This document shows positions 16,358-26,956 of a stretch of DNA of 64,000 bases, piece after piece. The notes under the pieces were generated by a model. It was not told where the DNA came from. It worked only from the letters and a program-made list of their open reading frames with translations, and ran no database searches. A program made the position numbers and the translations under genes. The DNA is from Vibrio coralliilyticus ATCC BAA-450 (lineage in GTDB: Bacteria > Pseudomonadota > Gammaproteobacteria > Enterobacterales > Vibrionaceae), in NCBI RefSeq assembly GCF_000176135.1, contig NZ_ACZN01000013.1:62001-126000 (forward strand). The letters run 5' to 3'. Position 1 is the first letter of the stretch; every line of letters begins with the position of its first letter.

Positions 16358-17575
16358 GTGAACCATAAAGTGTTGGTGGTCGAAGACAGCCGTGCCTATC
16401 GCAACTATTTGACACAGCAGTTGACGACTATTGGCTGTGACGTCGTTGGGTGTGAATCATACGCAGAGACTCAAAAAGCGCTAGATGAGCATCACAACTT
16501 CCATTTTGCTGTGCTGGATTACTGCTTGCCTGACGCACAGGATGGCGAAGTCATTGATCTTGTTTTAGATAATAAACAAAAGGTTATCGTACTCACTGCG
16601 ACCTTTAGCGATCAGATTCGTGAACGTTTTATTGCCAAAGGCGTGATGGATTATCTACTTAAAGACAGTATGGCTTCCGTGTCGTACTTACTGCCGTTGG
16701 CAACTCGATTGATGAACAATGTTAATCATCATGCTCTGGTAGTTGATGACTCTCCAACTGTTCGAAAGCATGTTGCGCAATTGCTTGAACATCAGTACAT
16801 TCGAACGACTCAAGCGCAAAACGGCTCGGACGCACTACATAAACTCGCGGAAACTCCAGATATTACCTTCATCATTACCGACCATGATATGCCCAGCAAA
16901 GACGGTATTGTAATGACGCGAGAGATTAGGCAAATGTACGATAAGAATAGCCTCGCTATATTAGGGCTATCGGGTAGTGGCGACAGAACGCTAACCGCTA
17001 GGTTTCTTAAAGCTGGCGCCAATGACTTTTTACACAAACCGTTTAACCAAGAAGAATTTTTTTGCCGAGTCAATCAACTCCTTGATATGAAAGAAGCTAC
17101 CGACGAGCTCTACAAACTTGCTAATCAGGATACCCTGACTGGTCTTTGGAACCGTCGTTTTCTCTTCAATCAATCTTGTACCGAAGGCAGTGCCAGATAC
17201 ATCGCTATGCTGGATATCGACCACTTTAAATCCGTCAATGATACTTTCGGCCATGATGGCGGAGACGCTGCACTAAAAACCATCGCCAATATATTGAAAA
17301 TCTACTTTCCGGAAGATGTGGTTGTGCGCTTTGGAGGGGAAGAGTTTTGCGTGCAGTCATACTCAACACTGGATGAATTTATCACTCGCCTAGAGAAAAT
17401 GCGCCAGAGAATAGAGAATTCGATCATTAAACATAATGGTCAAGACATCACGCTAACGATCAGTATCGGTGTATGCAGTTTAGAAGGTACTTTGGAACAG
17501 CAAATTAAATTGGCAGACGATTGTCTTTATACCGCCAAAGAACACGGCCGCAATCAAATTATCGCGACAGAATAA
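16358..17575 (+). CDS. Two-receiver diguanylate cyclase response regulator
   Basis: A 405-residue cytosolic protein that starts at GTG 16358 after AAGGAG. Order: receiver domain 1 (about 4-118, phospho-acceptor in AVLDYCLPD), receiver domain 2 (about 126-245, acceptor in FIITDHDMPSKDG, with the conserved lysine in FLHKPF), and a GGDEF-type cyclase domain (about 255-405) with DTLTGLWNRR and active site RFGGEEF. This makes cyclic-di-GMP from GTP. The usual inhibitory RxxD motif is absent: the residues before the active site are FPED, with F where R is expected. No partner kinase is adjacent. Confidence 0.9.
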   Translation: MNHKVLVVEDSRAYRNYLTQQLTTIGCDVVGCESYAETQKALDEHHNFHFAVLDYCLPDAQDGEVIDLVLDNKQKVIVLTATFSDQIRERFIAKGVMDYLLKDSMASVSYLLPLATRLMNNVNHHALVVDDSPTVRKHVAQLLEHQYIRTTQAQNGSDALHKLAETPDITFIITDHDMPSKDGIVMTREIRQMYDKNSLAILGLSGSGDRTLTARFLKAGANDFLHKPFNQEEFFCRVNQLLDMKEATDELYKLANQDTLTGLWNRRFLFNQSCTEGSARYIAMLDIDHFKSVNDTFGHDGGDAALKTIANILKIYFPEDVVVRFGGEEFCVQSYSTLDEFITRLEKMRQRIENSIIKHNGQDITLTISIGVCSLEGTLEQQIKLADDCLYTAKEHGRNQIIATE

Positions 17576-17605
17576 ACAAAGCCCGGATTGGACTCCGGGC
17601 TTTGT
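17576..17605. terminator. Bidirectional terminator between the cyclase gene and nqrM
   Basis: ACAAAGCCCGGA (17576-17587) and TCCGGGCTTTGT (17594-17605) are perfect arms around a six-base loop between convergent genes. Confidence 0.85.
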
Positions 17606-17611
17606 GTTCGA

Positions 17612-17866
17612 TTAAGCAATACGGTCTTTTTCCCACGCTGCCAGTTTTTCTTCACGAGCAGCAAGCTTTTCTGCTCTCAAAGCTTCGCGAGCTTCTCGTT
17701 TTTTACGAGCATCACACGGTTCAGGGCAATTACACACCTTGTCAACGCCCACAGCACCAAGACCACCACAACTGCCTTTCACCACCTTCTTCTGGAAAAT
17801 GTAGCCGACAGACATGGCTGCGATAACGGCAATAAAAATGCCGAAAGTAATCAGAAATGTACTCAT
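17612..17866 (-). CDS. nqrM: Na+-NQR maturation protein NqrM
   Basis: An 84-residue membrane-anchored protein (DUF539). It has one N-terminal membrane helix (MSTFLITFGIFIAVIAAM), then a cysteine-rich segment with C33, C45, C47 and C51 (GSCGG, VCNCPEPC), and a charged helical tail. NqrM is needed to deliver iron to the intramembrane Fe centre between NqrD and NqrE. It is 20 bp downstream of apbE, and together they follow the nqr operon, as in V. cholerae. Confidence 0.95.
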   Translation of the reverse strand: MSTFLITFGIFIAVIAAMSVGYIFQKKVVKGSCGGLGAVGVDKVCNCPEPCDARKKREAREALRAEKLAAREEKLAAWEKDRIA

Positions 17867-17886
17867 AATGACATGCTCACTTGGTA

Positions 17887-18891
17887 TTATTTATTCATAA
17901 ATGGCTTATACGCTTCCGATGCCATTTCTTTAAATCCATCTTCGGTCTTAACGATCATAAACACAGGGATATTATTCTCGTTGGCTATCTTCATTCCCTG
18001 CTCTTCGCCAAGCACCATCAACCCTGTTGCTAGACCGTCAGCAGTCATCGACGACTTGTCTAGTACCGTCACAGACACAACTTTATGACGGATTGGTTTC
18101 CCAGTCTGAGGATTAATGATGTGCGAGTAACGTACACCATCACGCTCAAAATAGATACGATAATCACCAGAAGTGGCAACTGCCATATCGCCCGGCTCGA
18201 TAATCTCCTGCACAGCACGTTCGTCAGCAGAAGGTTTTTCAATCGCGATACGCCATTTAACGCCTTCACGATTGACACCTTTAAGGCGCATCTCACCACC
18301 GACTTCGACCATGTAATTTTGGATGCCTTGTGATTGAATATAGTCCGCAACAACGTCTACCCCCCAGCCTTTTGCAATTGTTGAAAGATCAACATACAGG
18401 TTTGGGATGTCCTTAGTCAGCAGATTACCTTCTACCGTCAAATGTTGAATGCCTGTATTGGCCTTACGTGCTGCCAGCTCTTCATCCGTTGGCACCACTT
18501 CAGGACGTGCTTCAGGTCCAAAGCCCCATAAATTAACTAGTGGGCCGACAGTAACATCTAAGGCGCCTAAAGTAAGACCGTTCAAACGAATGGCTTCTTT
18601 CACAACGGTGGCAGTTTGTGGTGACACTTCGAATGGCGTTGATGTTTGGTTTTGATTGAAGCGGCTCAATTCGGAATCTTTTCGGTAAGTCGACATCTGG
18701 TCATTCACTTCTTCCAGCAAGCGGTCAACTTCTTTTTGTAGGGCCTCTGGCGATGGGATACCCTCAGACTCTATGTATTTGATATTGTAAGTGGTACCCA
18801 TTGTCGGGCCACTTAGGTGAATCTGTTCTACGGGCTTTTCACAGCCGGCAAGAACCAATAGAGAAGCAAATGCAACAAGCCACTTTTTCAC
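17887..18891 (-). CDS. apbE: FAD:protein FMN transferase (ApbE lipoprotein)
   Basis: A 334-residue periplasmic lipoprotein with lipobox LVLAGC (C17). It uses FAD to attach FMN covalently to threonine in the D-x-S-G-A-T type motifs of NqrB and NqrC. Family motifs visible are GPTMGTTYNIKY, the DLSTIAKGWGVD segment, and the Mg-binding TADGLATGLMVLG near the C-terminus. It lies directly after nqrF, where its substrates are encoded, but a strong terminator in the nqrF-apbE gap suggests lower expression than the structural genes. Confidence 0.95.
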   Translation of the reverse strand: MKKWLVAFASLLVLAGCEKPVEQIHLSGPTMGTTYNIKYIESEGIPSPEALQKEVDRLLEEVNDQMSTYRKDSELSRFNQNQTSTPFEVSPQTATVVKEAIRLNGLTLGALDVTVGPLVNLWGFGPEARPEVVPTDEELAARKANTGIQHLTVEGNLLTKDIPNLYVDLSTIAKGWGVDVVADYIQSQGIQNYMVEVGGEMRLKGVNREGVKWRIAIEKPSADERAVQEIIEPGDMAVATSGDYRIYFERDGVRYSHIINPQTGKPIRHKVVSVTVLDKSSMTADGLATGLMVLGEEQGMKIANENNIPVFMIVKTEDGFKEMASEAYKPFMNK

Positions 18892-18982
18892 TTGTTAGAC
18901 TCCTTATAAGAGAAACGGAAATAGCACATGACTCTGTTTAAGAGCGCATCGACTATGGCCATTTAAAAAATGAATAGCAGGA

Positions 18983-19014
18983 AAAAACAATGGCTGACTC
19001 TTACGAGTCAGCCA
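18983..19014 (-). terminator. Terminator or attenuator between nqrF and apbE
   Basis: TGGCTGACTC (18991-19000) and GAGTCAGCCA (19005-19014) are perfect arms with a four-base loop. On the minus strand they are followed by TTGTTTTTTCC. Read-through would be needed for apbE-nqrM cotranscription unless an internal promoter lies in 18892-18980. Confidence 0.85.
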
Positions 19015-19037
19015 TATATTTCAATCACTTAGGGAAA

Positions 19038-20261
19038 TTAACCACCAAAGTCATCGAGTAGGATGTTCTCATCCTCAACACCAAGATCTTTTAGCATGCC
19101 GATAACAGCTGCGTTCATCATTGGTGGACCACACATGTAGTACTCACAATCTTCAGGCGCTTCGTGGTCCTTCAGGTAGTTTTCGTACAGTACGTTGTGG
19201 ATGAAGCCAGTGTAGCCATCCCAGTTATCTTCAGGCATTGGATCGGATAGAGCACAGTGCCATACGAAGTTGTCGTTTTCTGCTTGCAGGCCGTCGAAAT
19301 CTTCTACATAGAACATTTCGCGCTTAGAACGAGCACCGTACCAGAATGACATCTTACGAGAAGACTTCAGACGCTTAAGCTGGTCAAAGATATGTGAACG
19401 CATCGGCGCCATACCTGCACCACCACCAACGAATACCATTTCATTGTCAGTATCTTTCGCGAAGAACTCACCAAATGGACCCGAAATCGTACACTTATCG
19501 CCTTCTTTCAGAGACCAGATGTACGAAGACATAATGCCTGGTGGTACGTCTGGGTTGTTTGGCGGCGGTGTAGCGATACGGACGTTCAGCATGATGATGC
19601 CTTCTTCTTCCGGATAATTCGCCATTGAATAAGCACGGATAGTCTCTTCGTTTACCTTAGACTCGTAACGGAACAGGTTGAACTTGTCCCAGTCTTCACG
19701 GTATTCCTCAGGGATATCGTAGTCAGCGTATTTCACGTGGTGAACTGGTGCTTCAATCTGGATGTAACCACCAGCACGGAAAGGTACTGATTCGCCATCC
19801 GGGATTTGTAGCTTAAGTTCTTTGATGAATGTTGCTTTGTTATCGTTAGAGATAACAGAACATTCCCACTTCTTAACACCGAAGATTTCTTCAGGGAGTT
19901 CGATGTCCATGTCAGTTTTCATTGCAACCTGACACGCTAGACGCTCACCTTCTCGTGCTTCACCTTTAGTAATATGGTCAAGCTCGGTAGGTAGGATATC
20001 GCCACCACCTGATTTAACTTTTACGCGACACTGACCACATGAGCCACCGCCACCACAAGCAGAAGATACGAATACACCAGCACCAGCTAGAGCACCCAGA
20101 AGCTTACTGCCTGGCTGTGTAACGATCGCCAGTGAAGGGTCATCGTTTACAGAAATTGTAATGTCACCTGTTGGTACAAGCTTAGACTTAGCGAAAAGAA
20201 TCACTAGTACTAGCGCAAGTACGATCAGAGTAAACATCACTACACCAAGAATAATGTCCAT
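19038..20261 (-). CDS. nqrF: Na+-translocating NADH:quinone reductase subunit F
   Basis: The 407-residue NADH-oxidising subunit. It has one N-terminal membrane helix, then a ferredoxin-like domain with a 2Fe-2S cluster ([15 protein letters not shown], distal cysteine in RLACQV), and a ferredoxin-NADP reductase-like module binding FAD (RAYSMANYP) and NADH ([21 protein letters not shown]). Electrons pass from NADH through FAD and 2Fe-2S into NqrD/E. It ends with the conserved DDFGG. It is the last gene of the six-gene operon, 33 bp after nqrE. Confidence 0.98.
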   Translation of the reverse strand: MDIILGVVMFTLIVLALVLVILFAKSKLVPTGDITISVNDDPSLAIVTQPGSKLLGALAGAGVFVSSACGGGGSCGQCRVKVKSGGGDILPTELDHITKGEAREGERLACQVAMKTDMDIELPEEIFGVKKWECSVISNDNKATFIKELKLQIPDGESVPFRAGGYIQIEAPVHHVKYADYDIPEEYREDWDKFNLFRYESKVNEETIRAYSMANYPEEEGIIMLNVRIATPPPNNPDVPPGIMSSYIWSLKEGDKCTISGPFGEFFAKDTDNEMVFVGGGAGMAPMRSHIFDQLKRLKSSRKMSFWYGARSKREMFYVEDFDGLQAENDNFVWHCALSDPMPEDNWDGYTGFIHNVLYENYLKDHEAPEDCEYYMCGPPMMNAAVIGMLKDLGVEDENILLDDFGG

Positions 20262-20294
20262 TGACTATTCCTTAATTGTTGCGGTTTACCCGAC

Positions 20295-20891
20295 TTACAG
20301 TTGAACACCAGAGAAAGACATAAAGCCTAACGCCATAAGACCTACACTGATAAAAGTGATACCAAGACCACGCAGACCAGGGGGCACGTCAGAGTACTTC
20401 ATCTTCTCACGGATACCTGCAAGAGCAACGATAGCTAGCATCCAACCCACACCTGAACCGAAGCCGTAAACAACAGATTCAGCAAAGTTGTAGTCACGTT
20501 GTACCATGAAAGATACACCACCGAAGATCGCACAGTTTACTGTGATCAGCGGTAGGAAGATGCCTAGCGCGTTGTACAGAGGTGGGAAGAAACGGTCAAG
20601 AACCATCTCTAGAATCTGTACAAGTGCAGCAATTACACCGATAAAGGTGATGAAGTTTAGGAAGCTAAGATCCACACCTTCCACTAAAGCGTTTTCTTTC
20701 AGTACAAGGTTGTAAACTAGGTTGTTAACCGGAACTGCGATAGTCAGTACCACAACAACAGCAACACCAAGACCGAAAGACGTCTTAACTTTCTTAGATA
20801 CAGCAAGGAATGTACACATACCCAAGAAGAAAGACAGAGCCATGTTTTCGATGAAAATCGATTTAACTAATAGACTAATGTAATGTTCCAT
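20295..20891 (-). CDS. nqrE: Na+-translocating NADH:quinone reductase subunit E
   Basis: A 198-residue membrane protein with six transmembrane helices, homologous to RnfA. With NqrD it forms the inverted-repeat pair that holds an iron centre in the membrane; the coordinating cysteines are in [11 protein letters not shown] and in [11 protein letters not shown]. It starts [19 protein letters not shown]. Length matches the V. cholerae subunit. It is eight bases after nqrD. Confidence 0.98.
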   Translation of the reverse strand: MEHYISLLVKSIFIENMALSFFLGMCTFLAVSKKVKTSFGLGVAVVVVLTIAVPVNNLVYNLVLKENALVEGVDLSFLNFITFIGVIAALVQILEMVLDRFFPPLYNALGIFLPLITVNCAIFGGVSFMVQRDYNFAESVVYGFGSGVGWMLAIVALAGIREKMKYSDVPPGLRGLGITFISVGLMALGFMSFSGVQL

Positions 20892-20898
20892 GACGCCC

Positions 20899-21531
20899 TT
20901 ACTCCTTCGCTTCTACTTGTTCTGGTTTCAGAATACGGATTGCCCAGATAAGGAAGCCGATTAGGAAGAATGCAGATGGTGCTAGAAGCATCAGACCGTT
21001 TGGCTGGTACCAACCACCATTGCTCACTAGAGGTAGAACTTCCATACCAAATAGTTTGCCAGAGCCAAACAACTCACGGAAGAAGCCTACAGTGATAAGA
21101 ACGAAGCCGTAACCAAGACCGTTACCAATACCATCAATAAGTGACGGTACAGGTGCAGATTTCATAGCGAATGCTTCAGCACGACCCATTACGATACAGT
21201 TCGTAATGATCAAACCTACGAATACCGACAGCTGCTTAGAGATATCGTATAGGTATGCTTTTAGCACTTGGTCTACCACGATTACTAAAGATGCAATGAT
21301 CGCCATCTGAACGATGATACGAACGCTGTTAGGAATGTGGTTACGGATTAGAGATACAGAGAAGTTTGACAACGCAGTTACAAACGTTACCGCTAGTGTC
21401 ATTACAAATGCTGTCTCTAGTTTAGTTGTTACTGCAAGAGCAGAACATACACCAAGAACCTGTAGCGCGATTGGGTTGTTATCCAACACCGGCGCCAGAA
21501 TGCTCTTTTTAATGTTTTGTGCGCTAGACAT
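20899..21531 (-). CDS. nqrD: Na+-translocating NADH:quinone reductase subunit D
   Basis: A 210-residue, six-helix membrane protein homologous to RnfE and paired with NqrE. The cysteines in [12 protein letters not shown] and [15 protein letters not shown] correspond to the ligands of the intramembrane iron centre. Its ATG overlaps the nqrC stop by one base, so translation is probably coupled. Confidence 0.98.
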   Translation of the reverse strand: MSSAQNIKKSILAPVLDNNPIALQVLGVCSALAVTTKLETAFVMTLAVTFVTALSNFSVSLIRNHIPNSVRIIVQMAIIASLVIVVDQVLKAYLYDISKQLSVFVGLIITNCIVMGRAEAFAMKSAPVPSLIDGIGNGLGYGFVLITVGFFRELFGSGKLFGMEVLPLVSNGGWYQPNGLMLLAPSAFFLIGFLIWAIRILKPEQVEAKE

Positions 21532-22316
21532 TAGTTCAGACCTCCGTCACGAACTTTTGCTAGGAACGGACCAAAGCCCATATCGCCTAACCAGAAGTCG
21601 AATGTACCTTGAACACCGTTACCAGTTAGTGTTGCACCTGAAAGGCCGTCGATACCATGCTCTGAACCTTCTGGAGCGCCACCTTTAACGATCTTGATTG
21701 CTGGCTTGTGGTTGTCGTCAAACAATTTCTTACCGACCCACTGAGCACGCCATGATGGGTTCTCAACTTCACCACCAAGTCCAGGGGTTTCACCCTGCTC
21801 GTAGTAAGTGATACCAGACACAGTGTTACCGTCAGTTTCAACAGCAACAAATGCGTACATCATAGACCATAGACCGTTACCATGAACTGGCAGGATAACT
21901 TTAGACACGTCATTGCCGTCTTTCACTAGGTATACAACACCTGTATTAGCACGACGGATGATTTTCGCCTTGTCTTCTTCACCAGTTAGTTTAACTGACT
22001 CTGAAGGGTCTTTTGCTGCTTTGCGCTGATCATAGTTTGCAGCTGTAGAACCATCTGCAGCTTCTTCAACAAAGTCACCAGTGTTGAAGTCAACCAAACG
22101 AGGTTCAATGTACTCAGCGAATAGCTCAGGTACTTTCTTACCCGCTGTTTCAATACCAGCAACTTCGATAATCTTAGTTTGCTTGTCTAGTACAGCGTTA
22201 GCTTTTTGCTGATCGCGCAGACCAACAGCGGCTGTTGAAACGATGATTGAACAAACAAGGCTCAACCCGATAACAACACCCAGCGTCTTTTTAATGCTGT
22301 CGTTATTACTTGCCAT
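21531..22316 (-). CDS. nqrC: Na+-translocating NADH:quinone reductase subunit C
   Basis: A 261-residue subunit with one N-terminal membrane helix (about 11-33) and a periplasmic domain. It carries covalently bound FMN on the threonine of GLSGATLT; by my count this is T229. ApbE, encoded downstream, makes the bond. It overlaps the end of nqrB by 11 bases. Electrons pass from NqrD/E through this FMN to NqrB. Confidence 0.98.
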   Translation of the reverse strand: MASNNDSIKKTLGVVIGLSLVCSIIVSTAAVGLRDQQKANAVLDKQTKIIEVAGIETAGKKVPELFAEYIEPRLVDFNTGDFVEEAADGSTAANYDQRKAAKDPSESVKLTGEEDKAKIIRRANTGVVYLVKDGNDVSKVILPVHGNGLWSMMYAFVAVETDGNTVSGITYYEQGETPGLGGEVENPSWRAQWVGKKLFDDNHKPAIKIVKGGAPEGSEHGIDGLSGATLTGNGVQGTFDFWLGDMGFGPFLAKVRDGGLN

Positions 22317-23550
22317 AGCGTGCTTGTCTCCGCTTGATGTTCTTCTCGATAACTACATGGTCGAACAGAGGTGCAAACAGGTTCGCGAATAGAATCGCCA
22401 GCATCATACCCTCTGGGTAAGCTGGGTTAACCACACGAATCAGTACACACATCACGCCGATTAGCGCGCCGTACCACCATTTACCACCATTGGTAAATGA
22501 AGCGGATACAGGGTCTGTCGCCATAAAGAACATACCGAATGCAAAACCACCTAGAACTAGGTGCCAATGCCATGGCATGTTGAACATTGGGTTGGTATCA
22601 GAACCGATAACGTTGAACAGCGTTGCGGTTGCAATCATACCGATCATCACACCAGCAATGATTCGCCACGAAGCGATTCGCATGTAAACGATCATCGCTG
22701 CACCAATCATCAGGGCAAGAGTCGATACTTCACCGATTGAACCTGGGATGTTACCGATAAACGCGTCCATCCAAGTGATAGGAGCACCTGTTACTGTGTT
22801 AACAAGAGCACCGTTACCACCTTGAGCCCATTGGCTAAGCGCAGTAGCACCTGAGAAACCGTCAGCAGCAGTCCAGACTACGTCACCCGAGATTTGAGCT
22901 GGGTAAGCGAAGAATAGGAAAGCACGACCAGCCAGTGCGGGGTTTAGGAAATTACGACCTGTACCACCAAAGATCTCTTTCGCTACCACAACACCGAATG
23001 TGATACCTAGAGCCGCTTGCCATAGAGGCAGCGTTGGCGGAACGATTAGCGCGAACAAGATAGAAGTAACAAAGAAGCCTTCGTTAACTTCGTGCTTACG
23101 CACCATACAGAACAACACTTCCCAGAAACCACCAACAATAAACACTGTGGCGTAAATCGGTAGGAAGTAGGTCGCACCCAGTAGCATCTTAGTGCCAACT
23201 CCTGCATCAGCCGCAATAGTGCCGCCAAGCATTTCGGTTAGCCAGTAATGCCAGTTACCTGCGATAACTGCTGCTAGCTGCTCGCCAGCATACATGTGGT
23301 TAAGTGCTGCAATAGCTTGGCCACCTGCGTTGTACATACCCCAGAACATTGCTGGGAATACGGCGAACCAAACCATGATCATGATACGTTTTAAGTCAAC
23401 GCTATCACGAACGTGCGAGCTTTTCTTTGTGATAAGACCTGGCGTGTAGAAAACTGTTGCTACAGCTTCGTACAGGGCAAACCATTTTTCATGTTTACCG
23501 CCAGGCTCAAAATGATGCTCGATGTCTTCAAGAAACTTTTTAAGAGCCAT
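22306..23550 (-). CDS. nqrB: Na+-translocating NADH:quinone reductase subunit B
   Basis: A 414-residue polytopic subunit that carries covalent FMN on T236 ([10 protein letters not shown]), riboflavin and the ubiquinone site, and is central to Na+ translocation. The GG pair at residues 140-141 (FIVGGFWEV) is the wild-type sequence at the position linked to korormicin and HQNO sensitivity. It is five bases after nqrA. Confidence 0.98.
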   Translation of the reverse strand: MALKKFLEDIEHHFEPGGKHEKWFALYEAVATVFYTPGLITKKSSHVRDSVDLKRIMIMVWFAVFPAMFWGMYNAGGQAIAALNHMYAGEQLAAVIAGNWHYWLTEMLGGTIAADAGVGTKMLLGATYFLPIYATVFIVGGFWEVLFCMVRKHEVNEGFFVTSILFALIVPPTLPLWQAALGITFGVVVAKEIFGGTGRNFLNPALAGRAFLFFAYPAQISGDVVWTAADGFSGATALSQWAQGGNGALVNTVTGAPITWMDAFIGNIPGSIGEVSTLALMIGAAMIVYMRIASWRIIAGVMIGMIATATLFNVIGSDTNPMFNMPWHWHLVLGGFAFGMFFMATDPVSASFTNGGKWWYGALIGVMCVLIRVVNPAYPEGMMLAILFANLFAPLFDHVVIEKNIKRRQARYGK

Positions 23551-23555
23551 GAAAA

Positions 23556-24896
23556 TTACCCTTCCTTCTCGATCTTATCTAGGCATTCACGAAGTAACGC
23601 ACCGTACTCGTATTTGCCCGGACATACAAAGGTACACAATGCTAGGTCTTCTTCATCCAGTTCTAGCGCACCCAGTGCTTGAGCACTGTCAACGTCGCCT
23701 GCACATAGATCACGAAGTAGCAGAGTTGGTTCCATATCCAATGGCAATACGCGTTCATAGTTGCCAATTGGCACCATTGAACGATCACTACCATTCGTGG
23801 TTGTTGTCATGTTGAACAACTGACCTTTGAAGATATGACCAAGGAAAGCACGGGTTACCGAGAACTTGTTCTTACCAGGCATCGCCCAGCCAAACAGTTC
23901 TTTGTCACGACCTTCACGTAATACAGAAACCTGTACGTGGTAACGACCTAGGTAAGCGTGAGGACCAGTTGCATGAGTACCTGTCAGTACTGAACCAGAA
24001 ATCACACGAACTTCACCTGGCATTAACTCGCTGTCAGTCAAATCTTCTAGGTTTGCACCTAGAGTTGTACGAACTAGACGAGGGTTGTTCACTACTGGGC
24101 CAGCCAGAGATACAACACGATCCGTGTAAAGTTCACCAGTTAGGAACAACTTACCGAACGCAATAACGTCTTGGTAGTTGATGCTCCACGCCACGTTTTT
24201 TGCATTTACTGGGTATAGGAAATGCATGTGGGTGCCAGCTAGACCTGCTGGGTGAGGGCCATCAAAAACATGCTCTTCAACATTTGACTGAGAAGAACGA
24301 GGTAGACTGGTACCAGATTTACACACGTAAACCTTACCGTCTGTCAGAGTTGAAAGCACATCCAAACCAGCAACGAACGCATCTTGCTGTTCATTGATGA
24401 CCAACTCAGGCTGAGCTGCCAACGGATTAGTATCCATTGCAGTTACAAAAATAGCCTGTGTAGAAGACTCAATTGCTGGAACCTTGCTAAACGGACGAGT
24501 ACGTAAAGCTGTCCAAAGACCTGCATCAACAAGCTGAGTTTTAACCGCGGTACGGTCAAGACCTGCTAGTTGGCCGGCTTCAAACTTATCGAACGTTACC
24601 TGCTCTTCACCTGCCACTTCAATCACTACAGATTGAAGGACACGTTTAGCGCCACGGTTAACCTCGATCACTTTACCGCTTGCTGGTGAAGTAAATTTCA
24701 CACCTGGGTTCTTTTTGTCTTCAAAAAGAACTTGGGCTTTCTTTACCTCATCGCCTACGCGAACATGCATAGTAGGACGCATGCCAACGTACTCTTCGCC
24801 AAGCAAGGCGACTTTCTTGATGGTCTTACCATCATTAATCACCTGGGTAGGAGTTCCTGCGATAGGAAGGTCCAGACCCTTCTTTATTGTAATCAT
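23556..24896 (-). CDS. nqrA: Na+-translocating NADH:quinone reductase subunit A
   Basis: A 446-residue peripheral subunit on the cytoplasmic side, distantly related to RnfC, near the quinone end of the complex. I use ATG 24896 ([14 protein letters not shown]), the conserved family start; a GTG four codons upstream at 24908 also opens the frame but would add residues absent from relatives. Signatures include [19 protein letters not shown] and [12 protein letters not shown]. It is the first gene of the nqrABCDEF operon and has a leader with two dyads. Confidence 0.97.
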   Translation of the reverse strand: MITIKKGLDLPIAGTPTQVINDGKTIKKVALLGEEYVGMRPTMHVRVGDEVKKAQVLFEDKKNPGVKFTSPASGKVIEVNRGAKRVLQSVVIEVAGEEQVTFDKFEAGQLAGLDRTAVKTQLVDAGLWTALRTRPFSKVPAIESSTQAIFVTAMDTNPLAAQPELVINEQQDAFVAGLDVLSTLTDGKVYVCKSGTSLPRSSQSNVEEHVFDGPHPAGLAGTHMHFLYPVNAKNVAWSINYQDVIAFGKLFLTGELYTDRVVSLAGPVVNNPRLVRTTLGANLEDLTDSELMPGEVRVISGSVLTGTHATGPHAYLGRYHVQVSVLREGRDKELFGWAMPGKNKFSVTRAFLGHIFKGQLFNMTTTTNGSDRSMVPIGNYERVLPLDMEPTLLLRDLCAGDVDSAQALGALELDEEDLALCTFVCPGKYEYGALLRECLDKIEKEG

Positions 24897-25293
24897 ACGC
24901 ACTTGCACTACTTTTATCGGGAAAAAGATTCTTTGATTGCGTAACTTTTAGACACGACACTAGTGTCCGGTTTTGGCGCAGTTTAAAACACCAAAATCGC
25001 AACATCCTATTAAAAACCTCGCTACAAATTTAGTCGAGATTTATCAGGTGCGATAGTCTATCATCTTTTTAGAAGTCTATGCCATGACCAATGAAGGGAA
25101 TCAGATAGATATTTCGAAGGATTTGAGTTTAAAAGGCTAAGTATTGGTCATAAGTTTGAACCATCGCACAATCGCCAATAACCACACGGGCTTTGCTGTT
25201 TTTAATTATTCACATTGTGAAACATTTCTGGTTAAAACTAATTCAGCTGTTTATTTGTTTCTACATTGTTAACGCTTACTTAAATCACAGCCA
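24897..25293. other. nqr promoter and leader region
   Basis: About 400 bp without a gene between bolA and nqrA. Near nqrA it holds a 12-bp palindrome and an imperfect hairpin (24956-24999). The rest is AT-rich (for example 25190-25290), with no match I trust to CRP, FNR or ArcA. The nqr promoter is presumably here. Confidence 0.4.
24956..24999 (-). promoter_or_regulatory. Palindrome and hairpin upstream of nqrA
   Basis: GACACTAGTGTC (24956-24967) is a perfect 12-bp palindrome. Directly beside it CGGTTTTGG (24968-24976) and CCAAAATCG (24991-24999) form a nine-base stem with one wobble. They lie 60-103 bases before the nqrA ATG. They could be an operator plus a leader structure. Confidence 0.4.
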
Positions 25294-25317
25294 ATAAAAA
25301 AGGCAGCAAACGCCACC
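25294..25317 (-). terminator. Terminator after bolA
   Basis: On the minus strand GGTGGC, GTTT, GCTGCC forms a six-pair stem with two wobbles, followed by TTTTTTATT. Confidence 0.6.
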
Positions 25318-25330
25318 TCTTTTCTTTCAA

Positions 25331-25639
25331 CTATTTAGAGCCGCCTAAACACATAGGGCTATCTGGAGCCAACTCGTTCTGCTCTTTCCACTCCGATGGC
25401 GTGTATGTGTGCATCGACAAAGCATGAATATGGTTAGCGAGTTCATCAGCCAGCACGTGATTAACCTGACGATGGCGCCCAATCAGACGTTGACCTTCAA
25501 ATTTGCCACTGACCACCACCACTTTAAAATGACTTTCCGAACCTGCTGGAACATTGTGCATGTAACTTTCGTTTAGCACGTTAAGAAATTCAGGTTCGAA
25601 GTGCTCTTGGAGTTTAGTTTCAATCACTTCTTGTAGCAT
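25331..25639 (-). CDS. bolA: BolA-family regulator
   Basis: A 102-residue BolA/IbaG-type protein. It has the class II KH-like fold signature, with the conserved histidine in [17 protein letters not shown] and the tail [13 protein letters not shown] characteristic of BolA proper. BolA works with monothiol glutaredoxin to bind a 2Fe-2S cluster and affects cell shape and stress responses. It is monocistronic, divergent from rlmG with about 140 bp between, and upstream of the nqr operon as in other vibrios. Confidence 0.9.
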   Translation of the reverse strand: MLQEVIETKLQEHFEPEFLNVLNESYMHNVPAGSESHFKVVVVSGKFEGQRLIGRHRQVNHVLADELANHIHALSMHTYTPSEWKEQNELAPDSPMCLGGSK

Positions 25640-25777
25640 TGTGTGTCACCATCTAAATATGAACAACATGAAAGAACAGATAATAATCGTCTTGTACGCA
25701 AAGCAAAAGGTTTTAGTTTTCACACGCCCTACCTTCTGCGACAATTTACGTCATGAATTTGCCCAAGCGTTCCAAAT

Positions 25778-26905
25778 ATGAAAACTGAACTTGTGCTCCA
25801 TGAGCGCACCTTAACTTTGCATCGATTCCCTCAACGCAACAATGAAACTCTTCAGGCCTGGGATGCTGGCGATGAATACCTTATCAATCATATAGAAGAA
25901 CTTGGCCTCGCTGGCAAACACATTTTGATTCTGAATGACAGTTTTGGCGCGCTGAGCTGTTGGTTGTCGGAGAAACATCAGATCACCATGATGAGCGATT
26001 CCTACATTGCTCATCAAGGAACACTCTCCAACCTCAAGCGTAACCACTGCCGTGATATCACCTTGCTCCACACCATGGAAGAGATTCCTCAAGGTGTGGA
26101 TTTCGTTTTGATACAAATCCCACGAAACAACCGCCACTTAATATGGCAGTTGAGTCAGCTAAGACAAAGGCTCGATGCTTCGGTACCAGTGATCGCGGTA
26201 AACAAAGCTAAAGAGATTCATACTTCTACATTAAATCTGTTTGAAAAGTACCTAGGTACGACAACCACATCTCTAGCATGGAAAAAGCATCGTCTGGTTT
26301 TCTCTCAGGCCGATATCTCGACGAGTGTTTCTGTAGACCCTATAACTCGCTGGAATATCGACGAGCATCATTTCACGCTCGACAACTTACCTAATGTCTA
26401 TTCGGGCGAAAAGCTGGATCAGGGTGCACGATTTATGCTTGATCACTTACCTAAGAATCTCAGCGATGAAAAGGTTGTGGACCTTGGATGTGGCAACGGT
26501 GTGTTGTCCGTAAAGATGGGAATGTTGAACCCCAATATACAGCTCACTTGCGTCGATGAAAGTTTTATGGCCGTCGAATCGGCCAAGAGAAACTTAACCC
26601 GCACACTTGGCGAAGACAGAAAAATAGAATGCCTTCCCAACAACTGCTTGGACGGATTTGAAAACGCCAGCGCTAATGTTGTGGTCTGTAATCCCCCCTT
26701 CCATCAGCAACAAGCCATTACCGATCATATCGCATGGCAGATGTTCTGTGATGCAAAGCATGTTCTCAGCAATGGTGGGCAATTATTAGTTATCGGTAAC
26801 CGTCACCTCGGCTACGATGTGAAGTTATCTAAGCTATTTGGAAAATCGAACGTAAAACTTGTCGCTTCAAATAAGAAATTTGTTATTTTACAAGCAACTA
26901 AATAG
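25778..26905 (+). CDS. rlmG: 23S rRNA (guanine-1835-N2)-methyltransferase
   Basis: A 375-residue SAM-dependent methyltransferase of the RsmC/RlmG family that modifies G1835 of 23S rRNA. The N-terminal half is a degenerate methyltransferase-like domain (LQAWDAGDEYLI). The active C-terminal half has the SAM motif VVDLGCGNGVLSV near 230 and the catalytic motif VCNPPFHQ near 305, typical of N2-guanine enzymes. Length agrees with E. coli RlmG (378). The yajG gene follows after about 50 bp. Confidence 0.9.
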   Translation: MKTELVLHERTLTLHRFPQRNNETLQAWDAGDEYLINHIEELGLAGKHILILNDSFGALSCWLSEKHQITMMSDSYIAHQGTLSNLKRNHCRDITLLHTMEEIPQGVDFVLIQIPRNNRHLIWQLSQLRQRLDASVPVIAVNKAKEIHTSTLNLFEKYLGTTTTSLAWKKHRLVFSQADISTSVSVDPITRWNIDEHHFTLDNLPNVYSGEKLDQGARFMLDHLPKNLSDEKVVDLGCGNGVLSVKMGMLNPNIQLTCVDESFMAVESAKRNLTRTLGEDRKIECLPNNCLDGFENASANVVVCNPPFHQQQAITDHIAWQMFCDAKHVLSNGGQLLVIGNRHLGYDVKLSKLFGKSNVKLVASNKKFVILQATK

Positions 26906-26956
26906 TTCACTATCATGTCTCTTATACGTATAGAGTTACGATTAAAGGAAATTACA

